64,000 bases of DNA from Aureibaculum flavum (GCF_016406085.1 NZ_JAEHFJ010000005.1:62001-126000), one strand, 5' to 3'. Counted from the stretch's first letter, positions 34,734 to 44,620 are shown. A program made the numbers and translations. Notes: generated by a model not told the origin, from the letters alone.

Positions 34734-35408
34734 TTAAAAATTATAATATAAATGATCTTTCCATTGGTCAATGCCTAATAAATTCCATTTTTCTTGTTGG
34801 TAATATGCTATGTTATTTTCAAGCTTACGGATATTGTCTTTGACAGGTACTTTCTTTTTTGAAAATAGTTTAACGAGTATTCTACCTACAAAGTCATTAT
34901 TATCTTTAAGATTTTTTAAATAATTTTTTTGGCTGGTAAGCTTTTCTTCAATTTCTAAAACAGCTTTATAAAATGATGTAATTTCAACATCTATATTTTT
35001 TATATTACTGTAAAGTCTAATGTTTTGATCGTAAATATCATCATCCTCCATGTCGTATATTTCTCCAGCTTCTAAAAGTCCGTAATGTTGCGTGCCAGAT
35101 AGTGAATTTCTTGCCTCTTCAATTTTTTTATTAAGAACACTTTCATCAAATAGTCTCTTTGTTTTGAGGGTTTCTAAAAAATCGAATAATTTACTTTTAC
35201 CTTTTTCTAAATTACCTGTTAAGGCTATCATTTGCTTATTGTCCCAAATTATAGAATTACACATTTGAACATCTTCACTGATTAGTATTTTATAAGCTAA
35301 CGGAATATAATACTCGCTTTCTGATACACCACAAATGTTTTTTTGAGTTGTTTTTTCTAGTTTGCCTTGGTTGTAATTAAGGGAATATAAATAACTTCTA
35401 TTTGCCAT
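34734..35408 (-). CDS. Unknown soluble protein beginning MANRSYLYSL
   Basis: A 224-residue protein without signal peptide. Residues 1-70 begin with ANRSYLYSLNY, related in form to the start of the protein at 44621-45424 (GHRTYLSIHTK), and both continue with an ISEDVQ/LPFFW-like segment. The second half is charged and helical (EVEL..KNYLKNLKDNND, then ENNIAYYQQEKWNLLGIDQW), probably coiled coil. These openings occur in small families of bacterial proteins in variable gene neighbourhoods; no activity is known to me. Confidence 0.6.
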   Translation of the reverse strand: MANRSYLYSLNYNQGKLEKTTQKNICGVSESEYYIPLAYKILISEDVQMCNSIIWDNKQMIALTGNLEKGKSKLFDFLETLKTKRLFDESVLNKKIEEARNSLSGTQHYGLLEAGEIYDMEDDDIYDQNIRLYSNIKNIDVEITSFYKAVLEIEEKLTSQKNYLKNLKDNNDFVGRILVKLFSKKKVPVKDNIRKLENNIAYYQQEKWNLLGIDQWKDHLYYNF

Positions 35409-35593
35409 ATTATTGATGAATTACCTCTTTTAACTTTTCGGGTAAGGGTATGTTATGTAGTATATGAAACACCACTGTTTTATCTTGTGTTTTAGATTGC
35501 TTTTACTCAAAAGTATAGCATCATAACACTATAAAAAGGGGGGAATTTATATTTGAGTGGTAGTAAACAATATTCGTGTGTTTTTTTAATGAT

Positions 35594-36112
35594 TTACATC
35601 GTCCAAAGGTTAAATTTACCTACTGTGGCATTTGGATTTTCAATTTTAAGTTCTTTTAAAAATTGTGTAAAATTTTTATTCCATAAAGTAAAGTTGTGCC
35701 TGAATTTAAATTCAACTTGTTCATTGTTGTGCAGTGCAATTAATTTCCAGATTCTTCTATTGTTTACTTTAAGCATTGTGTGTTTAAGCTCAATAATATC
35801 ATTAAAAGGTATGGAAATAGCTTTTTGTTCATTATTGAGTATATAAAAAACACCATTATAATAATAGTGGTTTTTAGTCGATATTTTTTTTAAGTAGCTG
35901 AAGTCAGTGTTAAGGTCTTCTGAAAATTCAATAGTATTTGTTTGCTTCTTCTCATTTAAAAAGAAGAAGAATATATAACCTGCCATCATTAAAATGAAAA
36001 GGAGCGTAAGTAAAACGATACTCCAAAAAGGCATGCCGTTTAGTAAAATAACTAGTAACAACAGTCCGAAAACTAAGGTAAAAAGAACAAGCTTTATAAT
36101 CTTAGGTTTCAT
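35594..36112 (-). CDS. Small membrane protein with PH-like half
   Basis: A 172-residue protein: two hydrophobic helices (LVLFTLVFGLLLLVILL and WSIVLLTLLFILMMAGYIFFFF) in the first 55 residues, then a soluble domain with a beta pattern YYYNGVFYILNNEQKAISIPFNDIIELKH, RRIWKLIALHNNEQVEFKF and a final helix NFTQFLKELKI, the layout of bacterial PH-like domains. Its ATG overlaps the stop of the WG-repeat lipoprotein gene by one base. Several other proteins of this layout are in the array (42184, 43655, 53111, 57865). Confidence 0.6.
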   Translation of the reverse strand: MKPKIIKLVLFTLVFGLLLLVILLNGMPFWSIVLLTLLFILMMAGYIFFFFLNEKKQTNTIEFSEDLNTDFSYLKKISTKNHYYYNGVFYILNNEQKAISIPFNDIIELKHTMLKVNNRRIWKLIALHNNEQVEFKFRHNFTLWNKNFTQFLKELKIENPNATVGKFNLWTM

Positions 36113-37851
36113 TATTTTTTTATTAATTCTCCTTTGTAATTATAGCTTGTTTTACCATAATCAAAACTATAGATTCTTTTTTCTTGATCGTCCTTTTTAA
36201 GAAAGTCAATATCATCTTCCTTGGTGTCAAATAACACCTTTCCATTCAAATCAATAAATTTATAAGTTCCATTGAATTGGACAGCAGTGATACCATCTTC
36301 AAAATCTTCAGCATCACTGTATTTAAATGGAATTACCATTTTGCCTTTACTATTCATGAAACCAATCTTTGAATTGGCATTACTTACTATAATTCTGTCA
36401 TCAGATAGGTTATCAGAAATTTTTGTAACACCAGTTAATAGGGTTGCATTAGCGTTCTCATCTAAAATATAGTATTTGTCATCGTCAGTAATTCCGAATA
36501 ATAAATCGCCAACTTCTCTCATAAGCCAATATGATTTTGAACCTATCGGTTTGTTATCAGAAGTAAAAAGAGTATAATGTTCATTTTCTTGTTCGGGTAG
36601 TATTCCGACAAGTCCATTATTAAATACTTTTACGTCATAAACTAATAATGTGTCTAATCGTTTTTCGGCTCTATTTAAATAATAAAAGTAATTATAATCT
36701 TCATAAAAATTGCCGCCTGTATTTTCTAAGCCGTCTGATCCTTTTATTGTTATTTGTGGTTCACCTTTGCTGTTTAAAAACACGGTTGCATCTTCAGTTT
36801 CCATTGCAAATAAATCGTCGGTTTCTTTAAAGGGTTTATAGTTGCGAGCGGTAAATAATGTTTCACGATTTTCAGAGTCATTTTCGAAATATAATTTAAT
36901 AGATTTTACATTTCCATGATAATAATATTGTCTGTGAAAAATACCATCATTATCGTTAAAGAAATCCAAGTTGGATAAATTATTTTTTAAATACTCTTGA
37001 AATTCAGCTGTGTTTTCAAAATCATCATCGTTTAATTTTTCCTGTAATTTTTTAAAATATCCTAACATTTCTGTAAATACGGACTTCATTTCGCCAGGTG
37101 CTATTCCATTATTTGAATATCCACTTCTATCTAATACTTTTCCTTCTGCATTATAACCTTGTATTCTCACAGGAGAATCAATAGTATCACTTAGAGTAAA
37201 ATAGATGTAATTGCCTTCTGCTTTTACCAAGGTAATTTCGCCGCCTTTAAAAGTAACCTTAGGTTTGTCTAAAGAGACTTCAACAACATCGTAATCTTTT
37301 ACATAATTAAGGTTATAAGTAATGTCTATACTGTCTATTGGTTTTACTTTTCCCCAAGCTTCATCAAAGGTAAAGTCTACTTCGTAATCTGCGATACTAT
37401 CTGTTCGTATTTCACCATCATGATAGTAAATTTTATTAGGAATAAATTTTTGAGAAACGCCTTCTCCAAGATTTATAGGTTTCGATGAGTCTGAATTGTT
37501 TTTAGTAAATTCTAATTGACTTTCATAGTCTTCAAAAGTTTGCACAAATACAATATCATTAAATTGATAAAGAGCTTTACTAATTCCTGTAGTATCTATT
37601 TTGAACGCTTCTTCATACTTTTCATCTTCTTTCACAATTACTTCTATTTCATTGGAAAATGAATTCTCAAAGAATTTAGAAATTGATTCAAATTGTTTAA
37701 CGTTACTATTCATTTCCTCCTTAATTTCTTCTATTGATTTATCATCTAGCTTTGATATAAATTCATTTAATTCAGGGTTGTCATTTGGTTGTGAATTGTC
37801 ACAACTTATTACAGTTAAAAGTGCTGTAATTAGATATATAAGTTTTTTCAT
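36112..37851 (-). CDS. WG-repeat-like lipoprotein
   Basis: A 579-residue lipoprotein with signal ending in LTVISC-DNSQ (Cys17). The middle is beta-rich with a block GGEITLVKAEGNYIYFTLSDTIDSP that is also found, as GEI.LK.(I/L)E.NKV..IMP, in the two WG lipoproteins at 47670 and 49139. Near the C-terminus are WG-type repeats, KIGFMNSKGKMVIPFKYSDAEDF and YKFIDLNGKVLFDT. It probably sits at the outer membrane or periplasm. Overlaps by one base the genes on both sides (35594 and 37851), so it is part of a coupled operon. No catalytic motif was seen. Confidence 0.7.
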   Translation of the reverse strand: MKKLIYLITALLTVISCDNSQPNDNPELNEFISKLDDKSIEEIKEEMNSNVKQFESISKFFENSFSNEIEVIVKEDEKYEEAFKIDTTGISKALYQFNDIVFVQTFEDYESQLEFTKNNSDSSKPINLGEGVSQKFIPNKIYYHDGEIRTDSIADYEVDFTFDEAWGKVKPIDSIDITYNLNYVKDYDVVEVSLDKPKVTFKGGEITLVKAEGNYIYFTLSDTIDSPVRIQGYNAEGKVLDRSGYSNNGIAPGEMKSVFTEMLGYFKKLQEKLNDDDFENTAEFQEYLKNNLSNLDFFNDNDGIFHRQYYYHGNVKSIKLYFENDSENRETLFTARNYKPFKETDDLFAMETEDATVFLNSKGEPQITIKGSDGLENTGGNFYEDYNYFYYLNRAEKRLDTLLVYDVKVFNNGLVGILPEQENEHYTLFTSDNKPIGSKSYWLMREVGDLLFGITDDDKYYILDENANATLLTGVTKISDNLSDDRIIVSNANSKIGFMNSKGKMVIPFKYSDAEDFEDGITAVQFNGTYKFIDLNGKVLFDTKEDDIDFLKKDDQEKRIYSFDYGKTSYNYKGELIKK

Positions 37852-39110
37852 TATCTGATTATTTTGAGTTCGTTAGATCCTTTTGGTTGATATAAATAAT
37901 GGTTTAATGTAAAATCATGGCCTTTACCAGTGAAAATGATCATATCTGATTTATCCTTGGCATATGTATAAATTAATTTTCCGCCACTATTAAATTCAAT
38001 ATCAAAATCATTTGCTACAGTATATTTATAGCAATATAATTGAACAGACAAATAGGTTTCCCATTCACTACGTGCAGGTTCAAAATTAGTATCAAAATCT
38101 AATTGCTGCATTTCAAAATCTTTTTGATAGAATATATCGTTAAGAGCTTGCTCATCTTTCGCCAACATAGCTTTACCTAATTTATCATATAAGGCAATTA
38201 CTTTATCTTTCAACCTTTCGTCGTTTCTTAAGTCAGCACCATCGGTCCATGCTTTAGGATAGTAAGGTAATGTAGAATTAAAATCTGTTTGAAATACAAT
38301 AGGTGTACTACCTTTTAAAGCTGTTTTTTCTATTGCTTCAATAATTTCTTCATTTTCATTATTTACGATAGCAGCTGTAAAATAAGCCTGTTCATTAAAA
38401 GCTTTTGCACCATCTTTTTGACGAGGTTTAACGATTATTTTTATTGATGAGTCTGGTCCAACAATATAATTGTTTAAATTAAATTCTGTTTCATTAGAAG
38501 ACTCAGTAATTATAATGTCGTTTACAATTATGTCATATACGCAATCATAAGATCTTGTGTTTAATACGTATTTAGCTTGGTTGTCAAAGGTTTTTATTTC
38601 TTTATGGATGTTTGCTAATGGGATCGTATAAATGGGTTTATAATTGATAGTTAATTCAGCATAATCTTTATCTCCAAAGGCTGCTAAATGTTTGCCATTT
38701 ACCAAGTTAATTTTAAGTGTTTTATCTTCAGTTTCGTCTTTCCACCCAAATTCAAGACGGTCACTGTAGCTGTCAGTTAAATTTATTAATCCATTATTGG
38801 CTTCAATTGCTTCCAGTAAATTTTTAGCAGAAAAATTAAGGGTATCCGTTGTCAGTAATGTGTAATTATCAGTAATTAATGCTTCCTTTATAGGTACTCC
38901 AGCATAGTGCATTCCTTTTATGGTAATTTGTTCAAAACTAGAAGTACTGTCAATGTCTTCATCTTCATTTTCTAGTTGTATTTTTGCAATTAGGCCTTTT
39001 GTATCTGCGTGAGATTTAATTTTGGAAAAGTCGTATTTAAGTGCATCTTTACCACACGAGGTAATGGAAATGCTGGCTAATAATACTATATAAAAGATAA
39101 CGTTTTTCAT
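37851..39110 (-). CDS. Two-module lipoprotein, paralogue of the 39745 protein
   Basis: A 419-residue protein with a signal ending in SISITSC-GK. Its C-terminal 230 residues closely match the secreted protein at 39745-40632 (shared LPYYP..W..G..LR.DE.LK, DKLGKA, EMQQLDFDT/EIQQLDFDT, and an identical type of ending ELKII). The N-terminal 165 residues are a separate beta-rich module that may relate to the small protein at 39135. So it looks like a fusion of the two neighbours' modules. One-base overlap with the WG lipoprotein gene. Function unknown. Confidence 0.65.
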   Translation of the reverse strand: MKNVIFYIVLLASISITSCGKDALKYDFSKIKSHADTKGLIAKIQLENEDEDIDSTSSFEQITIKGMHYAGVPIKEALITDNYTLLTTDTLNFSAKNLLEAIEANNGLINLTDSYSDRLEFGWKDETEDKTLKINLVNGKHLAAFGDKDYAELTINYKPIYTIPLANIHKEIKTFDNQAKYVLNTRSYDCVYDIIVNDIIITESSNETEFNLNNYIVGPDSSIKIIVKPRQKDGAKAFNEQAYFTAAIVNNENEEIIEAIEKTALKGSTPIVFQTDFNSTLPYYPKAWTDGADLRNDERLKDKVIALYDKLGKAMLAKDEQALNDIFYQKDFEMQQLDFDTNFEPARSEWETYLSVQLYCYKYTVANDFDIEFNSGGKLIYTYAKDKSDMIIFTGKGHDFTLNHYLYQPKGSNELKIIR

Positions 39111-39134
39111 TGATTGAAATTTTGTGTTTTATTG

Positions 39135-39587
39135 TTATTGAATGAGTGTGACTACCAGTTCGTCAAATTCAGTAAATATTCCTTCTTCTGTCTTAATTCT
39201 TAGTGTAGTATTAACTTTATCAGTTTTCCATTCGTAAAAAATAGAACTACTTCTTTCGTTTATTTCAGGCTCACCATACAATTCAATTAACTTCGTTTTA
39301 ATGTTGTTATAATCTGATTTTTCATTAAAGAGTTTCATAGTCATTGTTCTGCCACCCCAATTGTTTTCAAAACTTACTTTATCAACAATTATGTCATAGA
39401 ATCTTAAAAAGCGTTCATCACTAAACTCAATTTGACTGTATTCTTCCTTAAACGGGATGCCCTTAAAATGAGTTTTAATATCAGTTTCGAAGGTGATGTC
39501 TTCTAAATTTTTTACAAGTCCTTTGTAGTCAATTTGGGCGTAGCCACAAAGGGTTATAAATAATAGGATTATGGTTAGTTTTTTCAT
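39135..39587 (-). CDS. Small secreted protein of unknown function
   Basis: A 150-residue protein with signal peptide TIILLFITLCGYAQ-ID. The mature part contains VSFENNWGGRTMTMKLFNEKSDYNN then IKTKLIELYGEPEIN, a strand-helix pattern with a LYGEP turn seen in small structural proteins of Bacteroidota. Gap of 24 bases to the 37851 lipoprotein gene. No catalytic residues seen. Confidence 0.6.
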   Translation of the reverse strand: MKKLTIILLFITLCGYAQIDYKGLVKNLEDITFETDIKTHFKGIPFKEEYSQIEFSDERFLRFYDIIVDKVSFENNWGGRTMTMKLFNEKSDYNNIKTKLIELYGEPEINERSSSIFYEWKTDKVNTTLRIKTEEGIFTEFDELVVTLIQ

Positions 39588-39744
39588 AAGTTTTTTACGG
39601 GTTAGCTGTTCTTTTAGTAATTCAACACTACAAACATATTACTATTTAAAATTGGTTAAAATTGCTAATATATATTCGTAGTAGTTTGGTATATATTTGA
39701 TATTTCACCGTTATGTTTTTTATACTTCTTTATAGATTTACTTG

Positions 39745-40632
39745 TTATTTTATAATTTTGAGCTCATCAGATTCTTCTGGCTGGTATAACATATAAGACA
39801 TTTGAGTATCTATTGTTTTTCCATTGAAGATGAGCATATCTAAAATATTTTCAGGTTGTATGTATACCAATTTTCCGTCAGCATAATACGTAATGTTAAA
39901 ATCTTCTGTTACAGTATAATTTTTTGTGGGTTCATTCAGTGCAACTATTTCTTTCCATAGTTTTGTTGTAGTTTCAATTTTCGTATCAAAATCCAATTGC
40001 TGAATTTCGTATTGCCGTATATAAAATAGATTGTTAATTGTATGTTCATCGTTCTCTAAGATAGCTTTGCCTAGCTTATCAAAAAGTGCAATTATTTTAG
40101 CTTTTAATTTTTCATCCTTACGCAGATTAACGCCATTTTTCCATGTTTCTGGGTAATAAGGTAATTTAGAATCAAACTTAAATTGAAAAACGAATGGTTC
40201 ACTGCCTTCAAGTTCTGTGGTGTCAATAGTCTTTAAAGTGTCCAAAGTTTGTTCTTCTATGACCATGGCAGATAGTTTTGAATATGCTCTAAAACTTTGA
40301 ACCTTTCTTTTAGAAATAACTCCATTTTCAGGATAAGATATATATCCAGGATTTGCTATTATTTTAATAGAAGAAAACTTATCAGTAATAAAATTGTTTA
40401 AATCATAATTATTTGCACCATAAGCGGGTTTAATTTCGATTCCATTTATGAAAACATCAACTTCGCATTTTTGCGAATTAATTATTAGTTTATAGTGTGG
40501 TTGGTTTTGAAATGCCTTTAATTCGCCGTGTATATTTGCATTAGCTTTTACTTTAGTGGAGTCATCTTCTACTTGACTATGAGAAGAAGTAAAAGTGCCT
40601 ATTAGTGTAATAAATAAAATTATTTTTTTCAT
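39745..40632 (-). CDS. Secreted protein, paralogue of the C-terminal half of the 37851 protein
   Basis: A 295-residue protein with signal peptide ending in TSSHSQ-VE. Body shares YKLIINSQKCEVDVFINGIEI, FQFKFDSKLPYYPETW, LFDKLGKAILENDEHTIN and YEIQQLDFDTKIE with the lipoprotein at 37851. It lacks the lipobox and the N-terminal module of that paralogue. Lies 5 bases after the LRR protein gene in the same run. Function unknown. Confidence 0.65.
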   Translation of the reverse strand: MKKIILFITLIGTFTSSHSQVEDDSTKVKANANIHGELKAFQNQPHYKLIINSQKCEVDVFINGIEIKPAYGANNYDLNNFITDKFSSIKIIANPGYISYPENGVISKRKVQSFRAYSKLSAMVIEEQTLDTLKTIDTTELEGSEPFVFQFKFDSKLPYYPETWKNGVNLRKDEKLKAKIIALFDKLGKAILENDEHTINNLFYIRQYEIQQLDFDTKIETTTKLWKEIVALNEPTKNYTVTEDFNITYYADGKLVYIQPENILDMLIFNGKTIDTQMSYMLYQPEESDELKIIK

Positions 40633-40637
40633 GAGTT

Positions 40638-42182
40638 TTAATTAGCTCGACGATGGAATGTATGAATTTTTATATTTGGATATTTTTTTTTGAGGTTTTC
40701 AATTTCGACATAAGCTTCATCTTCAGAATAGTTTAAATAAACCTCCTTTATGTTTTTTAGATCGTCAAAAACTTTATTATCGATTCCATCCTTGTAATAA
40801 TCGAAATGAAGTATTTCTAAATTTTTCAACGCATATACTTCTTTGGGTAATTCTTTTAAATTACAGAAACCGATGTTTAATTCTTCTAAATGTTCTATTT
40901 TGCCTAAATAATCAAAACGTTTAATTTTTTTGTTAAAACTTAAGTTCAGCTTTTTTAATTTTTTAAGTTTAATCAAATATTTAGGTACACTTTCAAAAGG
41001 ACAAAAGCTGAGGTTTAGCTCTTCAAGGTCACTTAGGTTTTCTATACCTGCCAGACTTTCTAAATTATCATTGTCAAATAGATTTAGGTATTTTAGTTTT
41101 TTAAGTTGTGAAACCTCATAAGGAAGCATATAACCTGTTCCTCTGTTTTCTTGTAGGTCTAAATGTGTAAGATTCGTTAATTGTTCTAATCCTTCAAAAT
41201 TCTGTAAGACACTTCCTATTTTCAGTGATTTTAGGTTTTTTAGAGCTAAAATTTCAGGTCGAATATCAGAAATATTACTATACGAAATATCTAGAGTTTC
41301 TAACTTCGTTAAGTGTTCTAAAACCTCTGTACTTCTATAGTCACTTAATTTACGATTGTCAGAAATATTCAAGTGCTTTAGTTCTTTAAATTCTTTAAAT
41401 GTTTCAGGAATTTCTGAAATGTCACATGAAGATAGGTTTAAATATTCAAGTTGTTTTGTGTATTTTAAATTTGATAGGTCTGTCAAGTTATTGCTGTAAT
41501 GTAAGTCAAGATATTTTAAGTTTTTTAAATACTTGAAACTTTTGGGAATTGAATCTAGTTTGGTTTGTTCAAAAATGAGTGTATCTATTTGTGCTAAGTA
41601 TTTAAAACTTTCATAGTCGCTAATAGAGTCAGCTGATAATCTTACTTTTCTTAGTGATTTTAATTTTAAAATAGCCTTAGGAATTTTATAGTTTAGATAT
41701 ACATCTAATGATTTTAGTTTCTTTAAAGGGATAATCCTTTTAATATGCTTCTCATTTTCTAGATTTCCTATTCTTATGTGTTCAAGTTGGGTAATTTTTT
41801 TTATTTTTTTAGGTAAAGTGAGTAATTCACAAAAACTAATATTTAAGTTTTTTAAATGTTTAAGATTGTAAATGCCTTTTAGGCTTTCAATTCCATTGCA
41901 GTGCGAAACAGTTAATTTTTCTAGGTTGGTTAAATTACTTAAAGGTGTTATATCTGTTAAACTATCTTGAAATTTTATAGTGAGACTTTTCAAGTTTTTA
42001 AATTCTGCAATATCAGTTGGAAGTTCATTTATTTTATAGTAAAAACCGTGAATTTCTAAATGATAAATTTTGGACTTATCTGTTTTGGGGGATATTTCGC
42101 TATATTCAAAAACTTTATGTTTGTTTTGAGCAAAGCATAAATTAACATTTAGTACTATAACAAATAATAGAAAGACTCTCAT
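40638..42182 (-). CDS. Secreted leucine-rich-repeat protein
   Basis: A 514-residue protein with signal peptide VLNVNLCFAQ-N. From about residue 60 to the end it is an unbroken series of about 18 leucine-rich repeats of the L..L..L.L..(C/N).(I/L)..LP type (for example LKHLKNLNISFCELLTLP and LEELNIGFCNLKELP). There is no enzyme domain or anchor, so it is probably an extracytoplasmic binding protein with a curved LRR solenoid. Genes on both sides are 1-5 bases away. Confidence 0.85.
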   Translation of the reverse strand: MRVFLLFVIVLNVNLCFAQNKHKVFEYSEISPKTDKSKIYHLEIHGFYYKINELPTDIAEFKNLKSLTIKFQDSLTDITPLSNLTNLEKLTVSHCNGIESLKGIYNLKHLKNLNISFCELLTLPKKIKKITQLEHIRIGNLENEKHIKRIIPLKKLKSLDVYLNYKIPKAILKLKSLRKVRLSADSISDYESFKYLAQIDTLIFEQTKLDSIPKSFKYLKNLKYLDLHYSNNLTDLSNLKYTKQLEYLNLSSCDISEIPETFKEFKELKHLNISDNRKLSDYRSTEVLEHLTKLETLDISYSNISDIRPEILALKNLKSLKIGSVLQNFEGLEQLTNLTHLDLQENRGTGYMLPYEVSQLKKLKYLNLFDNDNLESLAGIENLSDLEELNLSFCPFESVPKYLIKLKKLKKLNLSFNKKIKRFDYLGKIEHLEELNIGFCNLKELPKEVYALKNLEILHFDYYKDGIDNKVFDDLKNIKEVYLNYSEDEAYVEIENLKKKYPNIKIHTFHRRAN

Positions 42183-42183
42183 T

Positions 42184-42906
42184 TTATGAAAAAAATAGAA
42201 TGTAGATTAAATAGCCCATTAAACTAATGGTATAAAGTGTTATTTTGGCTAATACACCTTCATCAGTCTGTGTGTGTTTATTCGTAAAAGCATCGAGAAT
42301 GGCGTATAATAATAGTATTAGAAGTGGAATGCCAAATAGAAGTTTGTATTGTTTGTTTTCGATTACAAAAAAACCAATTAATATGGCCATCATACCAAAT
42401 CCAGCTAAGTTTATAACTACATGTTCATTAAGTTTAAATTTAGTGCGATAGTTTATAACTCCAGACTGTGTATTCTTTTTAATGATTGATGCCGCTTCTT
42501 GGTAATCGGTCAGTTCGGCTGGTATAAAAATCTGTTTCTTTAATGCCCGTATACGTAGTCCTCGTTTTGTCTCACTATAACTCTTAATATCTCTAAAGCT
42601 TATCTTAGTGCTTTTAGCATTGGGTACTTGCTTTTCTATAAATGAGTCTTCAACAATATATTTCGTGTCTATAAAAACGCTTTTCACTCCTTTTTTTGCT
42701 GAGAAAAATCCAGCGATTAGAAAAAAAACTCCAATACCGACAAGTATATAAACAAATTCTTTTTCCTCAAATAGCTCGCCATTTTTTACGGAATTCGCTA
42801 TAACCATACTTGTAAAAATTAAACCTATTAGCATTGGGTATATGGCAATTACTTTTTTAGTAGCAAATTTATTGATAACGGAATCTGAAAAAGTGTAAAT
42901 GTTCAT
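42184..42906 (-). CDS. Multi-helix membrane protein with PH-like insert
   Basis: A 240-residue protein with helices near residues 20-38 and 50-67, a soluble stretch with TKYIVEDSFIEKQVPNAKSTKISFRDIKSY and RGLRIRALKKQIFIPAELTDYQEA that fits a bacterial PH-like fold, and three more helices at 165-182, 188-206 and 222-238. Similar in layout to the proteins at 35594, 43655, 53111 and 57865. Stop overlaps nothing but is one base from the LRR gene. Function unknown. Confidence 0.6.
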   Translation of the reverse strand: MNIYTFSDSVINKFATKKVIAIYPMLIGLIFTSMVIANSVKNGELFEEKEFVYILVGIGVFFLIAGFFSAKKGVKSVFIDTKYIVEDSFIEKQVPNAKSTKISFRDIKSYSETKRGLRIRALKKQIFIPAELTDYQEAASIIKKNTQSGVINYRTKFKLNEHVVINLAGFGMMAILIGFFVIENKQYKLLFGIPLLILLLYAILDAFTNKHTQTDEGVLAKITLYTISLMGYLIYILFFS

Positions 42907-42911
42907 GATGA

Positions 42912-43658
42912 TTAATTTTTAATTAATTTAGAAAATTCACGGGTAGATATAGATTTACGCTTATGCTTTTTATAAAGTTCATCATGTGTCATAATAAGTT
43001 CATTCCAAAAATAGTATCCAAATTTATCTTTTGCGTAAGGTCCAGCACCAACTTCTGAAGTAAAAGTATTATAATCTATATTTTTTAATTGGCCAGCTCG
43101 TTCACCATAAATATGGTTTTTGTCTTTCGCATAATGGTCTCCGATTACTTTAAAAGTGTTGTAATCTGCAATACTATAAATAGAAAACCTACCACCATAT
43201 GCCATGTCAAAATAATGATAGATGTAATTTTTATCTTTATAAAAAGTACTTCCTAAATAATCAAATGATTTGATGTCAATTATTTCATTTAAAGTGCTTT
43301 CACTATCGCAAAATTGGGTAATATAATTTTTAGTATTACCAACTTCAGTGGCATAGTCAATTTGAAAACCGAGTTGACCTTTGTTATTACGGTAAAGTTT
43401 GTCCTTAATAAGGTTCCAGTCTAATGCCAAATTAATACTATCTAGCCTTTCTATGGTGTTCATGATTTTATCCTCTCTAGAAAGAGCATCTTCAACCAAG
43501 GGTTCTTCAACACCTACCGCATCTGCTGCTTCTGAAGCATCTATTACGCTTTCTGAAGTATGTCTATGAATATAGTCCCTATCTTCAAAATTAGGACACC
43601 CCAAAAGCATTAAAAGTGTCAAGAAAGGGAAAAGTCTTGATAAGTAACCTACGTTCAT
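42912..43658 (-). CDS. DKNYY-domain lipoprotein
   Basis: A 248-residue lipoprotein (LLMLLGC-PN). The second half contains the DKNYY repeat signature three times: FYKDKNYIYHYF, HYAKDKNHIYGERAG and PYAKDKFGYYFWNE, each followed by a D.(N/D)TF..(I/V) segment, as in the family of enterobacterial and Bacteroidota repeat proteins. Its ATG overlaps the stop of the membrane gene upstream (43655) by four bases. Role unknown; DKNYY proteins are often surface or toxin-associated, but that is not shown here. Confidence 0.8.
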   Translation of the reverse strand: MNVGYLSRLFPFLTLLMLLGCPNFEDRDYIHRHTSESVIDASEAADAVGVEEPLVEDALSREDKIMNTIERLDSINLALDWNLIKDKLYRNNKGQLGFQIDYATEVGNTKNYITQFCDSESTLNEIIDIKSFDYLGSTFYKDKNYIYHYFDMAYGGRFSIYSIADYNTFKVIGDHYAKDKNHIYGERAGQLKNIDYNTFTSEVGAGPYAKDKFGYYFWNELIMTHDELYKKHKRKSISTREFSKLIKN

Positions 43659-44104
43659 AATTTGCGTGTTTTGAGTTGTTTCATTAAGCTATAAAAATCT
43701 TTAGTATCGATGGTGTTTTGATAAATTGTCATTTTTTTACCATTATAAAAAGTCAACTTTACTTTTTGAAAATTACGATATTTGTCGGTGTTTTTTAGTA
43801 AGCTTATGAATATAAACGGACTTGTGCCTGTTTTATGTTTTTTAATTTGTTTTTGTTTCAGCTTTTTTAAATCAGCAGTTTTGGTCAAAAGGCCAAAAAA
43901 GTTTTTCTTTATTAATTGAGCGTTTTTTATTTCATAACGCTCTATTTTCCAAAAGCCGTAACATAGTGTTGTAATTGATAAAGCAAGCCAGAAATAGCCC
44001 AACGGATGTTTCTGTAAAGAATCAGAAAAATAATAACCAATTAAAAATAAAATTCCTAACAAAATAAGTTCTGCGGCAATGCTATTATCTGGTTTTGCTT
44101 TCAA
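43655..44104 (-). CDS. Small membrane protein with PH-like half
   Basis: A 149-residue protein with two helices in the first 55 residues (AELILLGILFLIGYYF and LGYFWLALSITTLCYGFW), then a basic domain KKNFFGLLTKTADLKKLKQKQIKKH and FQKVKLTFYNGKKMTIYQNTI that suits a PH-like beta sandwich. Overlaps the DKNYY gene by four bases. No known family assigned. Confidence 0.6.
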   Translation of the reverse strand: MKAKPDNSIAAELILLGILFLIGYYFSDSLQKHPLGYFWLALSITTLCYGFWKIERYEIKNAQLIKKNFFGLLTKTADLKKLKQKQIKKHKTGTSPFIFISLLKNTDKYRNFQKVKLTFYNGKKMTIYQNTIDTKDFYSLMKQLKTRKL

Positions 44105-44105
44105 T

Positions 44106-44519
44106 TTATTTTATTTTTATACCACTTCCTCCGTACAATTGAGTGGCTACTAAGCTAAATTCTTCTGCTAGTATTTGTTTTTTGATATGGTGTTTTTTAC
44201 CATATTGTTTAATTTCATTTTTGAGTTTACTTGTTTTTGAAATGGCAATACCAGCCATAGTAAATACAATAAGTAATAAAATACCACCAATTGTCATTTC
44301 TGTATTCATAATTGTATTATAAGTGCTTAATTCATAAGATTTTCCTGCTAAAAACACATTGTGAATTAAGACTAAAATACCAATTCCTAAAAAAGGTAGT
44401 TTTACATAAGTTTCCATATCTGCTAAAGATTTATAAACCTCAAGTGAGCTTTTTAATTCAGTTTCTGATAATTTACTAAGAGTATCTAATTCAACTTCTA
44501 TAACATTCTCGTTTTCCAT
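44106..44519 (-). CDS. Small two-helix membrane protein
   Basis: A 137-residue protein. Hydrophobic helices at about 42-57 (LPFLGIGILVLIHNVF) and 74-92 (MTIGGILLLIVFTMAGIAI) and a helical acidic N-terminus. One base from the next gene. No family recognised; likely inner membrane. Confidence 0.6.
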   Translation of the reverse strand: MENENVIEVELDTLSKLSETELKSSLEVYKSLADMETYVKLPFLGIGILVLIHNVFLAGKSYELSTYNTIMNTEMTIGGILLLIVFTMAGIAISKTSKLKNEIKQYGKKHHIKKQILAEEFSLVATQLYGGSGIKIK

Positions 44520-44620
44520 AATTTTTTATTTTAATACTGTAAATATAAAATGGAAAGTTGCAATAAAAATTGGGCAATCAATATTTGAGTATTTTCAATG
44601 GATATTCGAAAATATTAGAA

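Noticed and set aside
34734-35408. Immunity protein call for the MANRSYL protein
   Set aside because: No adjacent toxin and no recognised immunity family; left as unknown.
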